Origin: Emydura subglobosa
Lineage: Eukaryota > Chordata > Testudines > Chelidae
Length of the DNA stretch: 64,000 nt
Direction of reading: 5' to 3'
Assembly: GCA_007922225.1 (NCBI GenBank)
Contig: ML679960.1
Coordinates: forward strand, 8,348,844-8,412,843
Shown here: positions 13,401 to 26,763 of the stretch, piece by piece
How positions within the stretch are numbered: the stretch's first letter is position 1
How the letters are laid out: every line of letters begins with the position of its first letter
Made by a program: the position numbers and the translations under genes
The notes under the pieces: model-generated
Database searches by the model: none
Told to the model about the DNA's origin: nothing
The model's input: only the letters and a program-made list of their open reading frames with translations

Positions 13401-13860
13401 TTAACCACCTAAATTACCTTATAACTACTACTATTACCTAACTGCCACAGCAGATCACTGCAGAATGTTTTGCTTTTTCTGCCTCCAAGACTACCACTGT
13501 TAAGTGAGCTCTCAATGTTGGTCATGCACGATCTTTCAGTTTGAGGTGGTTCTGGGGCATGCTTCTTCATTGCACTCTTGTGCATACATGCCCTAGGGAG
13601 AGGAGAGGGTCATTTCTGCTATCCCAAACAGAAATGAAAAATTATGTTATTTGAAAGGTGTGAGCTCTCCTTCCCCGCTACTGATATGAAAAATTTTGCT
13701 GTTTTTAAGAATTTAATTTTTTTTATAACAAATTGATACTTGCTGAGCAGAAGTTGTCAGCTAGTGCCAGAAAATACAAATGCATGTACATGTTTATTCA
13801 AGTGTGCGTGTGTGGAAATAATAATATAGTAAGATGTATATATATGAAGACATATATTGG

Positions 13861-13877
13861 AGAGAGAGAGAGAGAGA
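13861..13877 (+). repeat. (GA)n microsatellite
   Basis: An AG dinucleotide run, followed by purine-rich sequence to about 13891. Confidence 0.9.
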
Positions 13878-14465
13878 AAGGAGAGAAAAATAGAGTGTAC
13901 ATCACTCACAGTGGAATACTATTTTTATCTGCAATGATTCACAAGTGAGAGAAGGGACCACAACACATGAAAGATGAAGTCTTAAGTGAATTCTGTATTC
14001 CTTCACCACATGAATCTGTAACAAAAAGTACTATATCACTATTATGTACAGCTCATGCTATAGTCTTTCAATAATTGAGATTTTGTAATGTTACTGTGAA
14101 ATTCACAAATATTAAAAAAATGTGTAAGTACATCAATTTTTCCTTTACTTCCTTTGACCAATATATTTCTGTGGCTGTGTGATAGTTACCTAGGTAACAG
14201 TTATAGGGTGTAATTTATTTGGATGTGTTATCAGATTGTTTGTCACAGTTTTGAAAGGAGTAGTATGTGTGCATGTGAGAGAGAGAGACAGGGAGGAAAA
14301 AAAACACATGATAAGCAACTTAAGTGCCAAATCCTAGACCCACCAATAATAGGGCCAGAACTTGATCCTACGTTTTTTATTTGTAAAGGGAAGATGACAA
14401 AATTAAAGATTAGGTATGCTATGTATTTAATTATTTGTTTATAATTGAGTTATGTATTAATATGG

Positions 14466-15250
14466 TACAAATAATTTATTCAAAGGTAATATTACAAGAA
14501 ATTTAAAATAGTTCCATTAGTATGAGACGCGATTTTAAAAAAAGCGATTCAAATGTTTGTGTTAGTAGAAATTTATACTAATCAACTTAATGAAACAGTG
14601 TACATACTTAAGTTATTACCAATAATTGTGGCTATTTTGTACTACACTATGTTGTAATAATTGGGGCCTAGCAGGCTTATTCCAGGTATGAGTTTAACTT
14701 TGGGAAAGTGTTCAATCACCTGTAATAACAAATATTGATGGGAAAAGGTAACAAAAGTTCAGCTCAGAATGTTACAGAAGATTGTTTATAAAAATTAGTA
14801 AAAGTGAAAAAACTGAAAGACTGAGTTAGTCTAAACAAAAAGCCTTTACTAATATAACTCTCAGATTGTGTTGAGACCACACCTAGCAAACAAGAAGAGT
14901 GTGGGACTGGACTGGGACTTAGCATTAATTTCTCAGTGTGTATGCCATACAACTAAGCAACCTGTACACAAAACATCATACTTTGTTTAAAACTGTTTAA
15001 TGTTGGACAGTTTCAGGGTCATGTTAACATCTTTAACTCATTGGGCCCCTGTATCCCATTGAAATTAATACAACAGCTTCAATGGGGGACAAATAGTTTA
15101 TTCAAAGGTACTATTACAAGAAATTTAAAAATAGTTGCAATTAGCACGAGAGAAGGGTTTTTTTTAAGGTGATTAAAAATGTTAGTGTTGGCAGAAATGT
15201 AGTTATACTAATAAACTTGAAGCTATTACCAATTATTGTGGCTATCTATT
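14466..15250 (+). repeat. Unclassified repeat unit flanked by ~165 bp direct repeats
   Basis: The left repeat (14466-14640) and the right repeat (15089-15250) align along their whole length. Shared blocks are 'tttattcaaaggta', 'attacaagaaatttaaaa', 'gttagt.g.agaaat' and 'attaccaat.attgtggctat'. I estimate about 80 per cent identity by eye, with small indels. Between them lie ~450 bases whose content (about 14705-15085) is related to the repeat at 31690-32700. The arrangement resembles a very short LTR element with direct terminal repeats, or a local tandem duplication. No coding frame, primer-binding site or polypurine tract is obvious. Confidence 0.6.
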
Positions 15251-15391
15251 TTTAGTGCAGAGATACTATTTTGGAGGCAACTGATGTAAAATAAGTTGAT
15301 CTGATATCCGTACCACATGGCTGAAGGCATTATTCCACAACTTCCTTTTGATTGCACTTTTTAAGAGGGAGGATGTGGGAATGCAAATATT

Positions 15392-15889
15392 AGGGTGGGT
15401 CTACATGACAGTTTTGTCAACAAAAGTAAAAAAACTGTGAAGGTATACACACTGAAATGCTCCTCCTGCTATGCCGACATAATAAAACCACCTCAACGCG
15501 AGGTAAAGGGCTTATGTCGGTGTAGTTACAGTAACACAGTGTCAATGTAGACACAGCATTCTGTACATCGACTGTTCACTGTCATTCTTGTCAATTTCCA
15601 GCCCAGGTGAGCGGTTGGATCCCCCTCTTGCCTGGGAATGGGGTGAGAAGCCTCAGGCAGTTTCCCCTGGCTCCCGATAGCAGGGAAAAGGTAATGTGTA
15701 GGGGGTAGCCCCTGGGAGCTCAGAAGCCGAGCAGACAGCTGCCAGCAAAGCTGAAAGACTGGGCTCTCAGCTCTCCATACTGTTTCTCTTAGGTTGGTGG
15801 AAGTGCTCGTGGTGAGGATAGTGTGGACATCAGCTACTGCAGTAATTAATGCGGTCGACTTATCTTGGTAGTGTAGACAAGGCCTTAGT
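15392..15889. mobile_element. hAT-like non-autonomous DNA transposon
   Basis: The left end reads 'tagggtgggtctacatgac'. The right end 'gtgtagacaaggccttag' is its approximate reverse complement, giving terminal inverted repeats around a ~500 bp body. Near the left end is a 'ttatgtcggtgtagttac' block also seen in the related MITE at 20933. The 132-codon minus-strand open frame inside it shows no transposase motif and is read as chance. Non-autonomous; a clear 8 bp target duplication is no longer visible. Confidence 0.65.
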
Positions 15890-16074
15890 AGAGCACAATG
15901 TAAGTTACTACTTTTAGCAAACAACCACTAATTTTTTTAGTAACCACTCTCTAATTCATAACAATTCAGAAAATAAATGGCTACATGATAGCCATTTAAG
16001 TGATAAAAATAACACCATTCATATATAATGTATCGAAACATAAAAATCACTTAGGTTTCTCTACATGCACTGAA

Positions 16075-16200
16075 GGCTGGTCTACAGGGGTGTGAACTGC
16101 AACATGCTTTAACGTGTAGTTTTCTAACTGTCCCATGTAGATCCTGCCGCCGTGAACTAAAAAGTACCTAGTGCATGTTAATACAGTCCTGTGAACACAG
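16075..16200. mobile_element. MITE fragment
   Basis: 'ggctggtctacaggggtgtgaactgcaac' and 'cccatgtagatcctgccgc' resemble the paired ends and body of turtle 'gtctacact' MITEs. The right border is not resolved. Confidence 0.45.
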
Positions 16201-18737
16201 TATAATTTTTGGAAACTATAATTTTAAAACAATTTAGGACTCCAAAAGTACTTTAGCAAATTCAAACATATTGAGAGCATATTCTTAGTATGTTTTTCCC
16301 CAAAATATTCAAGGCAGAACAGAACTAGAAAGTTACAAAAGTTCCATGAAAACACATATACATTATGGCTCAAAGTTAACTAGAAACCATATTCAAGACT
16401 GCCCCTTTAGCTTAATCCCTAGAATTCATCCTCCCTGCTTCCCCCCACAAGAGGAAATGAGGTTACTAGAGGAATGCCTCTGGAAACGTAAGGATTCCCC
16501 CTTCTTCCTCTAAACTAATAGGGTGTAGCCAGTTATTTCCCAGATACTTATATTTAGCTCTGTGAATTGGCACTTTTGAGCCTATCACTTGCACTAGACA
16601 GAGGGCACAAATGTTGGCAAAATTACAAAACTCTTCTAGAAATCCAGCAGCTTTCAAATTGCTGTCCTTATTCCTTATTAAACTAACACTAGGCCTATAG
16701 GGTGCTGCCAGGAAATGAAAATAAAAACACACCACCAGAAATATATCAGTCTTGGATAAAGAGAAACATCTTTTCTTGATTTTCAGTGCTGGAAATTGGT
16801 CAAACCCAGGGCATCTTGGAAATACAGTTGAAATGATACCTCCATTATAGGGCAGAGAGAGTGGGGCATTCCCTAAAGGCTTTATATATAGCAGAGTGGA
16901 GGTGGGAAGGGACCCAAACCCAATGAAGCTCTCCATTTTCCCCACAGCCTGACCAATGAGTTGCAATGAGTGGAAAAACCACTCCTCCTCCCCAGCCTCT
17001 CTTCCCTGACCAGGCATGATCTCCATATGCTCTGCACTGAAGGTCAGGAAGGCTACAAAGGAGTCAAGTCTTCCTCTCCCTTCTCAGGAACCTACAGGAA
17101 CCAGATCTGCTGGTCCAATCTAGCATATCTCCTTCCCTTTCCCCTCTGTCCCCCTATCTTCTCTCAGTGTGCGTGGAGGAAGGCATTTTCATGTATATCA
17201 GGTAATCAGGTTATTGGACTTTGATCAGATGTGTATGTAAACATGCGTTTGCTATATGCACAAAATTCATGTGTAAAATTTAGAAAATGGTCTGAGGCCA
17301 GCTGAAAATTAGGCCCTAAGGGCTAAATTTAACACAAAAGAGCAAAGTTAGCCTTCAAAATCTAGATTTATATCAATTGATTAATACAATAAGAGTACAG
17401 TGGCAAACAGTCACTAACTGTTCTAACACTAATTTACTTTAAAGTTGTGAAATACATAAAATTATATTACACAGAATTAGTGTGGTTATAGTAGGGAAAG
17501 TGACTATAAAAATATCATCCTTTCACTCTCATATCTATCATTCTGTGGTGTGGGCAAGATTCTGTTCTCAGCACCTTTCATGATTGGATTTTAATTCCTC
17601 AAAGATGAATTTGGGTGGGTGAACAGAATGAGTGGTACACTGATTTAATTTAACTATTACATTATGCAACCATAGTAGCAAAATCGTAGGTTTTCACAGA
17701 ATATTTAATCGTGTGTGGGATCAATTTATTTCTATTTATTTTCCACCTGAATAGCATCATCATTGCCTCTTATTAAAGAAAAAAGTAGAACAATGAAGTG
17801 ATGGAACAGGTATGTGACTTCTGGCAAGCTAACAAGTAAGTCTTTTTTCTTCCTGAGATTTGCCTTCTTCTCCGACTTCCAAATGTTTCATAAGAATTGA
17901 CTAAAAGAGGGAGACTCTGCCACAGTCATTATCCCATCAGTTTCCCCCCCACTATTACCTACTTATGGTGAATTATGCAGTAATATACTTTTAGAAAAAG
18001 AGCTAATGATAGAAATGCACAATGTAAATGAAAGAGATACTGATTTTTGTTTTATAGATATAGTATGCTGTGTGTTGTGACAAATACAGGCAGACTTCAG
18101 AGAATCAGAGATACAGTTTTTTCACTAAAAAGGAACAAAAAGGAAAAGAAAAAACATATATAATAATTAGTTTCCATCTAACTTTGTGCACTATTTTGGA
18201 ATCTGTGATATAGACAAGGCCATCTAGTCTCTCTTTGTTCATCTAAATTTTGATTACTATTAAATAGTCTATAAGACACTGATTATGAAGGAATCAAAAG
18301 ACAACAGTTAGGGCTCCTGCAATTTTCTCTTTAACTGAAATAAAAATAGGTTTTCACAGTCTCTAACATCATTGATCATAAAGGTATCTTGAAAAAAAGT
18401 ATACCTTGAATAATAATAAGTTTCTAGCAATTAGCATGACATTTTGAAGGAGTTGATCTCAGTTTTGTTACAGACCTACTGCTGAGAAAAAGGGGAATTT
18501 AAAACTATTTAAATACATGAGTTCACACTGACTTCAAAGCAATCAACACTGGATTTTTATTTTCACATCTGGAAGAGACCTTGCAAATCTGACAAAGAGC
18601 TATCCAATCAGAACTCATACCAATTTAAGGGTATTTTTAAAAAGACACAATGAAAGCTTCTAAGTCTAAAAACATAACATGCTTTAAAACTGATATAACA
18701 CCTAGTTTTAAAGTTCCACATTTGTCTGTTAAAATTT
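16201..18737. other. No supported gene; one 186-codon minus frame
   Basis: The open frame at 17026-16466 (minus) is the longest in this stretch but has no recognisable domain. A TATATATAAAG motif sits on the minus strand near 16882-16892, inside that frame and not upstream of it. This fits a decayed LTR or promoter-like relic better than a protein gene. The rest is AT-rich without recognisable features. Confidence 0.4.
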
Positions 18738-18806
18738 AAGGCCCCAGTTCAGCAAAATCACTAGGACTCACATACATGCTCAAGTGTTTTGCCAAACTGG
18801 GGCCTA
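18738..18806. repeat. Palindromic amniote repeat
   Basis: The left arm 'aaggccccagttcagcaaaa' pairs with the right arm 'ttttgccaaactggggcct'. The short centre reads 'tcactaggactcacatacatgc'-like sequence. The layout matches the family at 36129, in which arms ending in 'tttgctgaa' surround a 'tccattgac' centre. It is a MITE-like foldback element without coding content. Confidence 0.65.
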
Positions 18807-18994
18807 AAAGAGGAATCTGGAACAGTATTATTGGACCTAAAAGTATAAAAGGGGACAAATCTAAAAATCCACTGAGTTTTTAATCAGTCCTTATCCAGGA
18901 AAGACAACTATTTAGTTCAATTGCTTTCCCATCTGACTGTATATAAGCAAAGTCCAAACACTATGAAATGTACAATATGCAAAGTATCTGTTTG

Positions 18995-19410
18995 TAGAGT
19001 TGGTCAAAAAAATTTTGATGGAACAGTTTTGCCATCAGAAAATGGAATTTCATCTAAATCAAAATGTTTTGGGAAGATGTCACTTTCAATGAAATTTTTG
19101 ATGGCAAAAAGTCAAAACTTTGTATTTAGTCACAGTAAAAATGTTTTGATTCATTCAGTTTAGACATATATTACCATATTAATTTTAATATTGTTGTATT
19201 TTACTATTTAACAAATAAAATATTTAATATTTTTATCATACTGTTTCCACATTGATACAAGCTGATTTGATGGCTCCAGATTAAACATTTTCAGAATTTT
19301 TGTTGCTTGGAAAATTTTGAAATTTCAGTTTTTCATTTGAATTTGGAACAAAAATTTTGAAATGCTGGAATTTCTCATAAAAAATAAATTTATGATTCCA
19401 AGTAGCTCTA
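18995..19410. mobile_element. MITE with 'tagag(c/t)t' ends
   Basis: The left end 'tagagttggtcaaaaa' and the right end 'agtagctcta' are short inverted termini. The interior is rich in 'aattttga' and 'tcaaaat' phrases that fold on each other, as in a common turtle MITE whose ends read 'agagctggtcgaaa'. Flanks 'tgtttgt' and 'tatttgt' may be a decayed target duplication. Confidence 0.55.
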
Positions 19411-20932
19411 TTTGTTCATGGTATTTTTTTCCCCAAGCATTACGAGGTGCCATATAATTTATAGCTGTAGTCCTTCTCAACAGACTAAAAAGATTATTGG
19501 TAGGAATAATGGTGGGAGAAGCATAAAGAATGTACACTGAAAAGAAAGAGGACAAAATTGAAAGGAGAATGTCAGTTCTAAATTTTAGTGAGAATTTAGT
19601 TATTGTCTGAGTGTATTACTAACAATGGAGACTTACAGATTTAAAAAAAATAAAATTCAAATTATGTACTTATTTCTCACCATCTACATTATTATTATAA
19701 TCAGTAGTATTATTATTTGAATTATGGTAGCATTTAGACGCCCCAAATGAGTTTAGAAGTCCATTTTGCTAAGAACCGTTCAAGCATATACTGAAAAACA
19801 GTAAAGCAAAGACAAGATAAGGAAAGTCTGGGAGAAACGTTATGTTTAAAACAGCTTGTCTAATTCCTTCCTACATGTCTGCTTAACGCAACCAAAGATT
19901 ACTGGGGATTTTGTATTTACAGTCAGAACTGGTAAGGTGCAAATTCAGGCTTTGTCCATTTTTGGATCTCATTAGTTCTCATCAAGCTAGTGCACTAAAA
20001 CTAGTAACACAGCCAGAGTAGCAATGGCAGCAGCAGCACAGGTTTCCTTCCCCAGATACAAATCTGCTTGGATCCTATGCGTAAGTACTGGGGTAGCTAG
20101 CCTCTGCTGCTACTCGCTGTTGTTGAGCGAGTATTTTTATGCAAGCTGAGACTTACACCCCTAGCTTCAAGTGTAATTGTAGGCTTGAAGCAATATTAAT
20201 TTTACAGAGCAAGAAAAATTGGTAAATGCTATCCAATCAGAAAACTACTATGTTGTTTCCTGTCTAGGGATATTGTTTAATTGTTGATTATTCATCTACT
20301 GAACTTCAAACATAACTGGGTAAGTGGAAAGTAGTGTAAAGTACCTTCAGAGACCCCACACCCCAAGTAAACGCCCTGAAGGAAGGGTGAAGAGGAACAG
20401 GCCTAGAAATTTCACTCAGTTGTTTGGTAGGTAAACAGACACTTTGAAAGCCCTTAAGCAGATGGTACCAGGGGAGACCAACTGTCTGGGAAGCAGAGCC
20501 AGGAAACAGGTCAGAACAAAGTGTCCTTTCCCTGGATCACAGGCATGGCCTAGCAGGGCAGAAAGAAGATGGAAGTAGGGTCCCAGTGCAGTAGGGGCCA
20601 AGGTAGGCTTGGATTCAACCAGCACATGGCAGTATGGCATACCAGCAGCATAAAAAGATGATATTTTGTTTTCCGGCATCTCAGCTAGCTAGCTAACTAA
20701 CTTGCTTTTCCCTTTCCTTTCCTAAAAAATCTTTAACTGTTATGGTTGCAAAGCAAACCACAACAACTTGAACCTAATGAGATTGATGCAGAGAAGACTA
20801 CATGAGTCTACACAGAACAACAGCTTTGAGACGTGTGCACTGCCTATTCATTGCTGTTAACTCACATATCGAGTGATGATAGTTTAAATGTCAGCATCAT
20901 TAACTATTTCATTCATCAGGTAAGAAAGGAGA
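19411..20932. other. AT-rich DNA, no gene seen
   Basis: A GC-richer patch at 20330-20680 has short minus-strand frames with no recognisable domain. Nothing else identified. Confidence 0.4.
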
Positions 20933-21228
20933 ATTAGGTTGTCTACGCTACCACTTTTGCCCGTATAGCTTATGTCTCTCAGAGGGTGTGAAAAAGCATA
21001 CCCCACAGTGACATAAATTACACCAACAGACTCGTCAGTGTGGACAGCACTACGTCAGCAGGGGAGTATCGCCCGCTGACATAACTACCGCTGCTCATTG
21101 GGGATGGTTTAATTATGTTGACAGGAGAGCTTTCCCCCATCCGCATACACGAGAGATCTTACAGCGACACAGCTGCAACAGTACAGCTGTACCACAGTAA
21201 GCTCTCTAGTTGTAGAGACGGCCTAGAT
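20933..21228 (+). mobile_element. hAT-type MITE, near full length
   Basis: Runs from 'aggttgtctacgctaccac' to 'tctctagttgtagagacgg', with the inverted ends still recognisable. Diagnostic internal blocks occur in the expected order: 'cttatgtctctcagagg', 'gtgacataaattacacc', 'gtgtggacagcactacgtc', 'ccgctgacataactaccgc' and 'cgagagatcttacagcg'. About 295 bp, non-autonomous. This is the best preserved MITE in the window. Confidence 0.8.
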
Positions 21229-24200
21229 GTCAAACAGACCTGGACAGTCTACAGTGATTGATGTCTGATTTTAGTGTCACAAGTGGGCCCTGGGCATATT
21301 CAAGTCTCACCAAGAGGAAGCCAAGTTCAAAGAGCCCAGTGGAGCTTGGCGAATTCTGAACATTTGCACAATCTACTAAGGACAGAATCTCATTTTCGTG
21401 ATGCACAGGAGTGGAACTTATTTTTTGGTCAGAACTCAAAGGAGCGTCCCCCAGTTTGATCTCCTGGGAAGCCATTGGGACAGGAGTTCAGGATGAAGAG
21501 AATCGTAGATATGTAGAAGATACCCGAGAAACAACTATACAGTCAGGGAGAGATGTAGAATTGTGAAACTAAGGAAATGAAGTCGCTGAGTGGAGTGTTC
21601 TTATGAGCAGCCCAGCAACCGCATTGGAGAAGGGCCAAAAAGTAGACCCAGCCTAGCGACCGGAAGAAGCTGCCACCAGGCTGACAAGGACAAGCCTAGC
21701 AAGGGGGTCCAAGAGCAGGAAAAGGGACATGTGATAGGCCAGAGTGAGCTGTAAATCAAGTGCTCTAGAGACAGTTTGAGCTACAAATGGGCAAAGCATA
21801 GAAAATCCACAACAGAGGGAGGAGATAGTTAGAAAATAAGGATAGCAGGAGAGTAGCAACCAGTCACAAGAAGACAGAACGCCCCCAGTCTTCTTAAAAA
21901 GGACAGTAATCTAAAATAAGCTTGACTCAGGAGAGCTAGGCTCTCTGGCTGTTGGACTACATTAGCGGAGCAGAAGGTCTAGTACAGGGAAAAGAGGACT
22001 GAGCCATGGACTTGGCGATAAGGATAAAGGAAACTTGCAGCTATGGGAGAAACCGCACAGGAAAAAATTGCAGTTATATAAACTATGTTTATACTTATAT
22101 TCTCCTCAGCCACAACACAGTCATGAATCAATTCTAGAGGAGAGGTAGAAAACTTCCTCCAAGCAGCAAATAACCCACTCAAAATCAAATCAATCCTGAG
22201 TTGCCCAGGCGCACTATTCATAGTCTGCTTGATCACAGCTATATCCTCTTCAGAGTGATTCTGGCTAAAAATCAGCCACAACCATTTGAGATTGACCACT
22301 TTTTAAATTTCCAAGGTTTGTGGTTAATCAGTTAAAGATAGCTGTAGTAGTTCAGATAATCTGAATGTGCCTGTATTGGTAAAATGTCAGGCATTCATTC
22401 ACTTACGAACATGGTAAAAATGAACTGCTTGAAAATTCTCATGAACATAGATCAGTTCAGACACACCAAATGAAAGGGAGAAATACATTATATAAATTTG
22501 AATGAACCCTAAAATAGTTCTGTAAATATCTGAATAGCAGCATGAAAGTTGTTAATTAGAATCAATATTGTTAACCACAAAACTTCAACCAAGCAGACTG
22601 GCTACACTTGGAAAACACACACAATGGGGAACGAAGCATAAAACAAAGAAAGATCCATGTCATTTTTAAAAGAAATTACAAAATGCATTTCATACTACAG
22701 CACAGAGTAATACCAAACTACTGCTGGTGCCACATAAATGTTTGCTGATCTTTTCTAATTTTTCTTGAGAGGTTTTGACACATGCATGTAATGCCATAGG
22801 CTAAATCTTTGATCTTTGCAAAAACTTTTAAGAACATTATATTAACTGGTTAGAATAAGCCAAACCCATTTCAATATAAAAACACATTTTTCCCATTTCA
22901 CTGAAACTAGCTCTGTAAATAATTTTTTAAAAGTATATCAATAGTACATCTTACTGGTTTTGAAATTTCAGAATTACCTCATATTTAGTTACATGTCTGT
23001 TATTACAACTTACTTAGAATCACATATGCTTGGTTGCTGCTAATTACAGTTTGTATGAAAACCGTCCTTGTACTGCCACAACCCACAGTGAAATTCCAAA
23101 GTAATTATATTTAATATAATTGCTCCTAGGTGAATTCTGGAATACCTAACATACATTAAAATGTGTTAAACAGAGCTCATTTTGCATTGCACAAGATGAC
23201 TTCCCCATCCTTCAAATCTGAATTTTCAAAAATGTTTAGTTTGTAGAAACAGGGAAGCTGCACTGCAGGTTTTGGAGAACATTTCTGTGCCTTACCTTAT
23301 CTTGCTAGCGAGCACAGTTGCATACCCCTTTATTGTTCCCTACAAAGCACCATCTGGCAAACATGGTGGAGCTAGAAATAAATGACATCAACAAAACAGG
23401 CTGAAGAGGTGAAAACTGAGGGAAACAAGAACTGATTTGGTAAAACGTGACACAGAAGATGCTCCTAACAATCAATCTCAGCCTAACAGCTATAAAGGGC
23501 TGACTTCAGGCTCAAACGTCTAGCATCCCTTCTTAAGAACAATGTAAGCAATACTGTATGTCAGGCTGACAAATCTCCATTGGAAATTTAAGCGCCAGAA
23601 AAACAACTCTGAAAACTGAGGTTCATTTCTGCCTCACTACATTTTACCTGTTGTTCAGGGGAGGTATCTATTTCCATATTTGCGAGGATCTCAATGACGG
23701 TGACTCTCCTGCTCTATGCTGATAAAATCTAAATGTTAAGGTTACCTGTCTATGGTCTAGATTGGTTCACCCAAGAAATTCTGGATATTCATTCTTGGGA
23801 TTGGGTGTGGGAGGAAAGTTTAAATATTCTACCTTTGAAAATAAATAAATATAAAAAAATCTAGCGAGAACATATTCTAGATGTCAAGTACCCTATGTTA
23901 AAGCATATGTGTTAGTTATTATTAATCCTCTTTTTTCTTATGGCTGCTACTAATATTACGGTGCATTGTTTCTGTACATTTATTATTATTTTTTCCTAGT
24001 CTTGAAAACAACACAAAAATGTAAAAAGAATTTGCACAATAATGTTTAACTATCCCTTAAAGAACAGAAATGCACTCTCCATGCCATCACAATTCCCCAT
24101 GTTAAAACACTGGTTATGCCTATTGTTTCTCTCTTTTTCATCATCTTCTAAACGTATCGACATTTCTCTGCTAAAAAATTCAGAAGGGAAAATGGTGAAT

Positions 24201-26763
24201 TCACCACCACTTGAAAACCAGACTGCTTTTCATCTACCACATGACAGTATACAAACGCATTCTCCAATATGTATTCATCATATTATTCAAGAAAAATATT
24301 GTGTTAAAAAATTACATATTGAGTACTTTGTATTTCTTTTTGCCAGCATAATGAGGTTTTTCTTATTTATGAGCCAAAATTATACATTCATCTTATTCTT
24401 TTCTTAAATGACCACTACTAACTCAGAAAATATATCAATGGATTTTATTGACACAGACAAAAAGACCAGTGGAAAATGAGCTCAAAATGTGATTCCTTAA
24501 ATTAATTCATTCATCTTTCATATACAATGTAGTGATGCCTGCTATTTCTTGCTACTCATACTATACTTTTACATCATAATGTGCCTGAGACACTAACAAT
24601 CTGAAATACACTGAAAAGATGAGTACAAATAATTAATGATAAGCCAGATAATTACACCTATGAATCTTTTCTGTTATATGTGAAATGAAAATTCTATGAA
24701 TATTGTTATTTCTATTTGATTTCATGACTATAGGTGCATCACTTATAGCCACCCATCAACTATTAAGCAGCCTGAGCATTCCATTGCTTATTAGGTTAGA
24801 TTGTAAAAGAAATCAGATAGTAGCAAGTCTGAAAAACGTTCAGCTTTTCCTATACCTGTAAATGTTACAGCCCAAATATTTGATGTTTTCAGGAACAGAC
24901 TACCTTGAGCCTCCATAATTTACGTTATTTTTGCTACACAATGGTAAAATGCAAGGGGGGGGGGTAGATTGATGTATATGCAAATTTCTTAACCTAACCA
25001 TTTGATTTCTTCATATCTGTCTCTGAAACTTAGACAATAGTGAAATTCCCTCTATTAGAAAACAGAACAAAGCAAAGATTCATGTGATATCACTGTCTTA
25101 TATAAGATGGATCAATGGCTAGTTTTAGTTAATTAAATTTCAGGTCAATAATTAAAATGTATTAATAAAAATGTTTTGAGAGAAAATAAATCAAAAACCA
25201 GTTCTAATACCAACAACAGCAAAATATAGGGTGCAGTGTCTGATCTGGAATCAAAGGCTTGGGGAGGGAAGAGAAATAGCAACAAAATAAGCCCATCTGT
25301 CCATCCCACTGACTCCCAGAGGAGAGTTGGATGACTTGCTCCCACAGACACTTCTGAAAATCTCCTCCACAGAGCCTATTTTTATTACTATTTCTGCTGC
25401 TGTCATTCAGTGTATTTTCAAACTGAACGTACAAAGTAGCATTTGGATAGCAGAAAATCTTTTAAAAAAGCAAGATTACAATGTGGAAGATCCACGTACC
25501 CAGACACATCATCTACACTGGTTGCTGTATAAAGGGTGTAGTAGTGTACAGACATATGTGAGGATACCCACATAGCTGCCTTACATAGTTCTGTGGGGGA
25601 GTTTCCCTTCTACCGGCCGTCATTAGAGTGAGAGATGTCTCATTAAAGGAGAAAATGGCTATTGTGGACTTGCATTCTTCTATGTAAGGAGACCAGGGAA
25701 GTGGAATTGTCTAAGCCAGAATTGGACTGGCCTTTCACTTCAAATAGAGTTTGTAAAGAATATGGGAGATCACTGCATTAATTTTATGAATGCTCTCTCT
25801 TTCTGTGGGTTTGGTGGTTCTGGTGTTGCTGACAAAAGGATTAAATCAATCAGTTAGTTTTGACCTACAGGAGTCCAAAGATAACAGCTGAAGACAGCCC
25901 CAATTGCAGATACTCAAACAGACTGTATAGGTATTAATTCCTTTGAAGTTTACCTTGCTAGTTTGGAATGAGGGCTATGGCTTTTCCCACATGAGGGGGA
26001 AAGCAGGAATTCCTAAAATGAAAAGCTTGAAAGTTGTTAAAAGCTTCACCCTTTGCGAAGACAGAGGATCTGCAGGGAAGCAGACTGTAACTTGGGGATG
26101 GGGACAGGTATCAAGGCTAAATTGGGCTTATCTAATCCTACAAGGAAAGGCAAATGCTTATGTGATATAATATGGGAATAAGCCTTTTTTGTTTGCTCTT
26201 CTTTAGTTATGTTTCTTTTGAAAAAATTTCTACAATTCCTAGTTTCTGATTTATATTCAATACTATCAACGTCCTCTTTCTTCCATTAGATATATATTTA
26301 TTTTTATAACCACCTTCACTTCTCCTCTAAGCCACTCAGTTTTTTAATCAATTCGGCTTTCTTCTCCAACTGTGGGATTTGGCTTTTTGGGCATCTAGTA
26401 AAGTGTACTTCAACAATCCTCAAATATCATTTGCAGTTTTTTGAGTAAATTCTTCCTCCTAGTTGATTTCAGCCATAACTGGTATCAGCTTTGTGAAACT
26501 GGTCCTTTTAAAGCACCCCTCTACACACACACACCTGCTCTAGACTATATTCTATTTGTACATTCCTCAGCTTCCCTCCTCTTCTGGAGTGTTCTTTGAG
26601 TTTGGGCAGAGCCCTCTGGGATGCCCAGGATCCTTCCATTGAAGGTGCATGATTTCTTTTCTGAAACAGGCTCCTGAACTGCAAGGAGGTAGAGAATAGA
26701 GAAGAACTTGGCTCTGGGAAATGTCATAGGGTGGCCCCTGGTTGGGCCCTTCAAGTATCAGGC
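21229..26763. other. No supported gene over 5.5 kb
   Basis: Mixed AT-rich DNA. 21240-22320 is GC-richer and holds several short overlapping frames, the longest 106 codons on minus at 22299-21979, none with a known domain. A 10-base G run lies near 24955. No RNA gene or clear transposon end was recognised. Confidence 0.4.
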
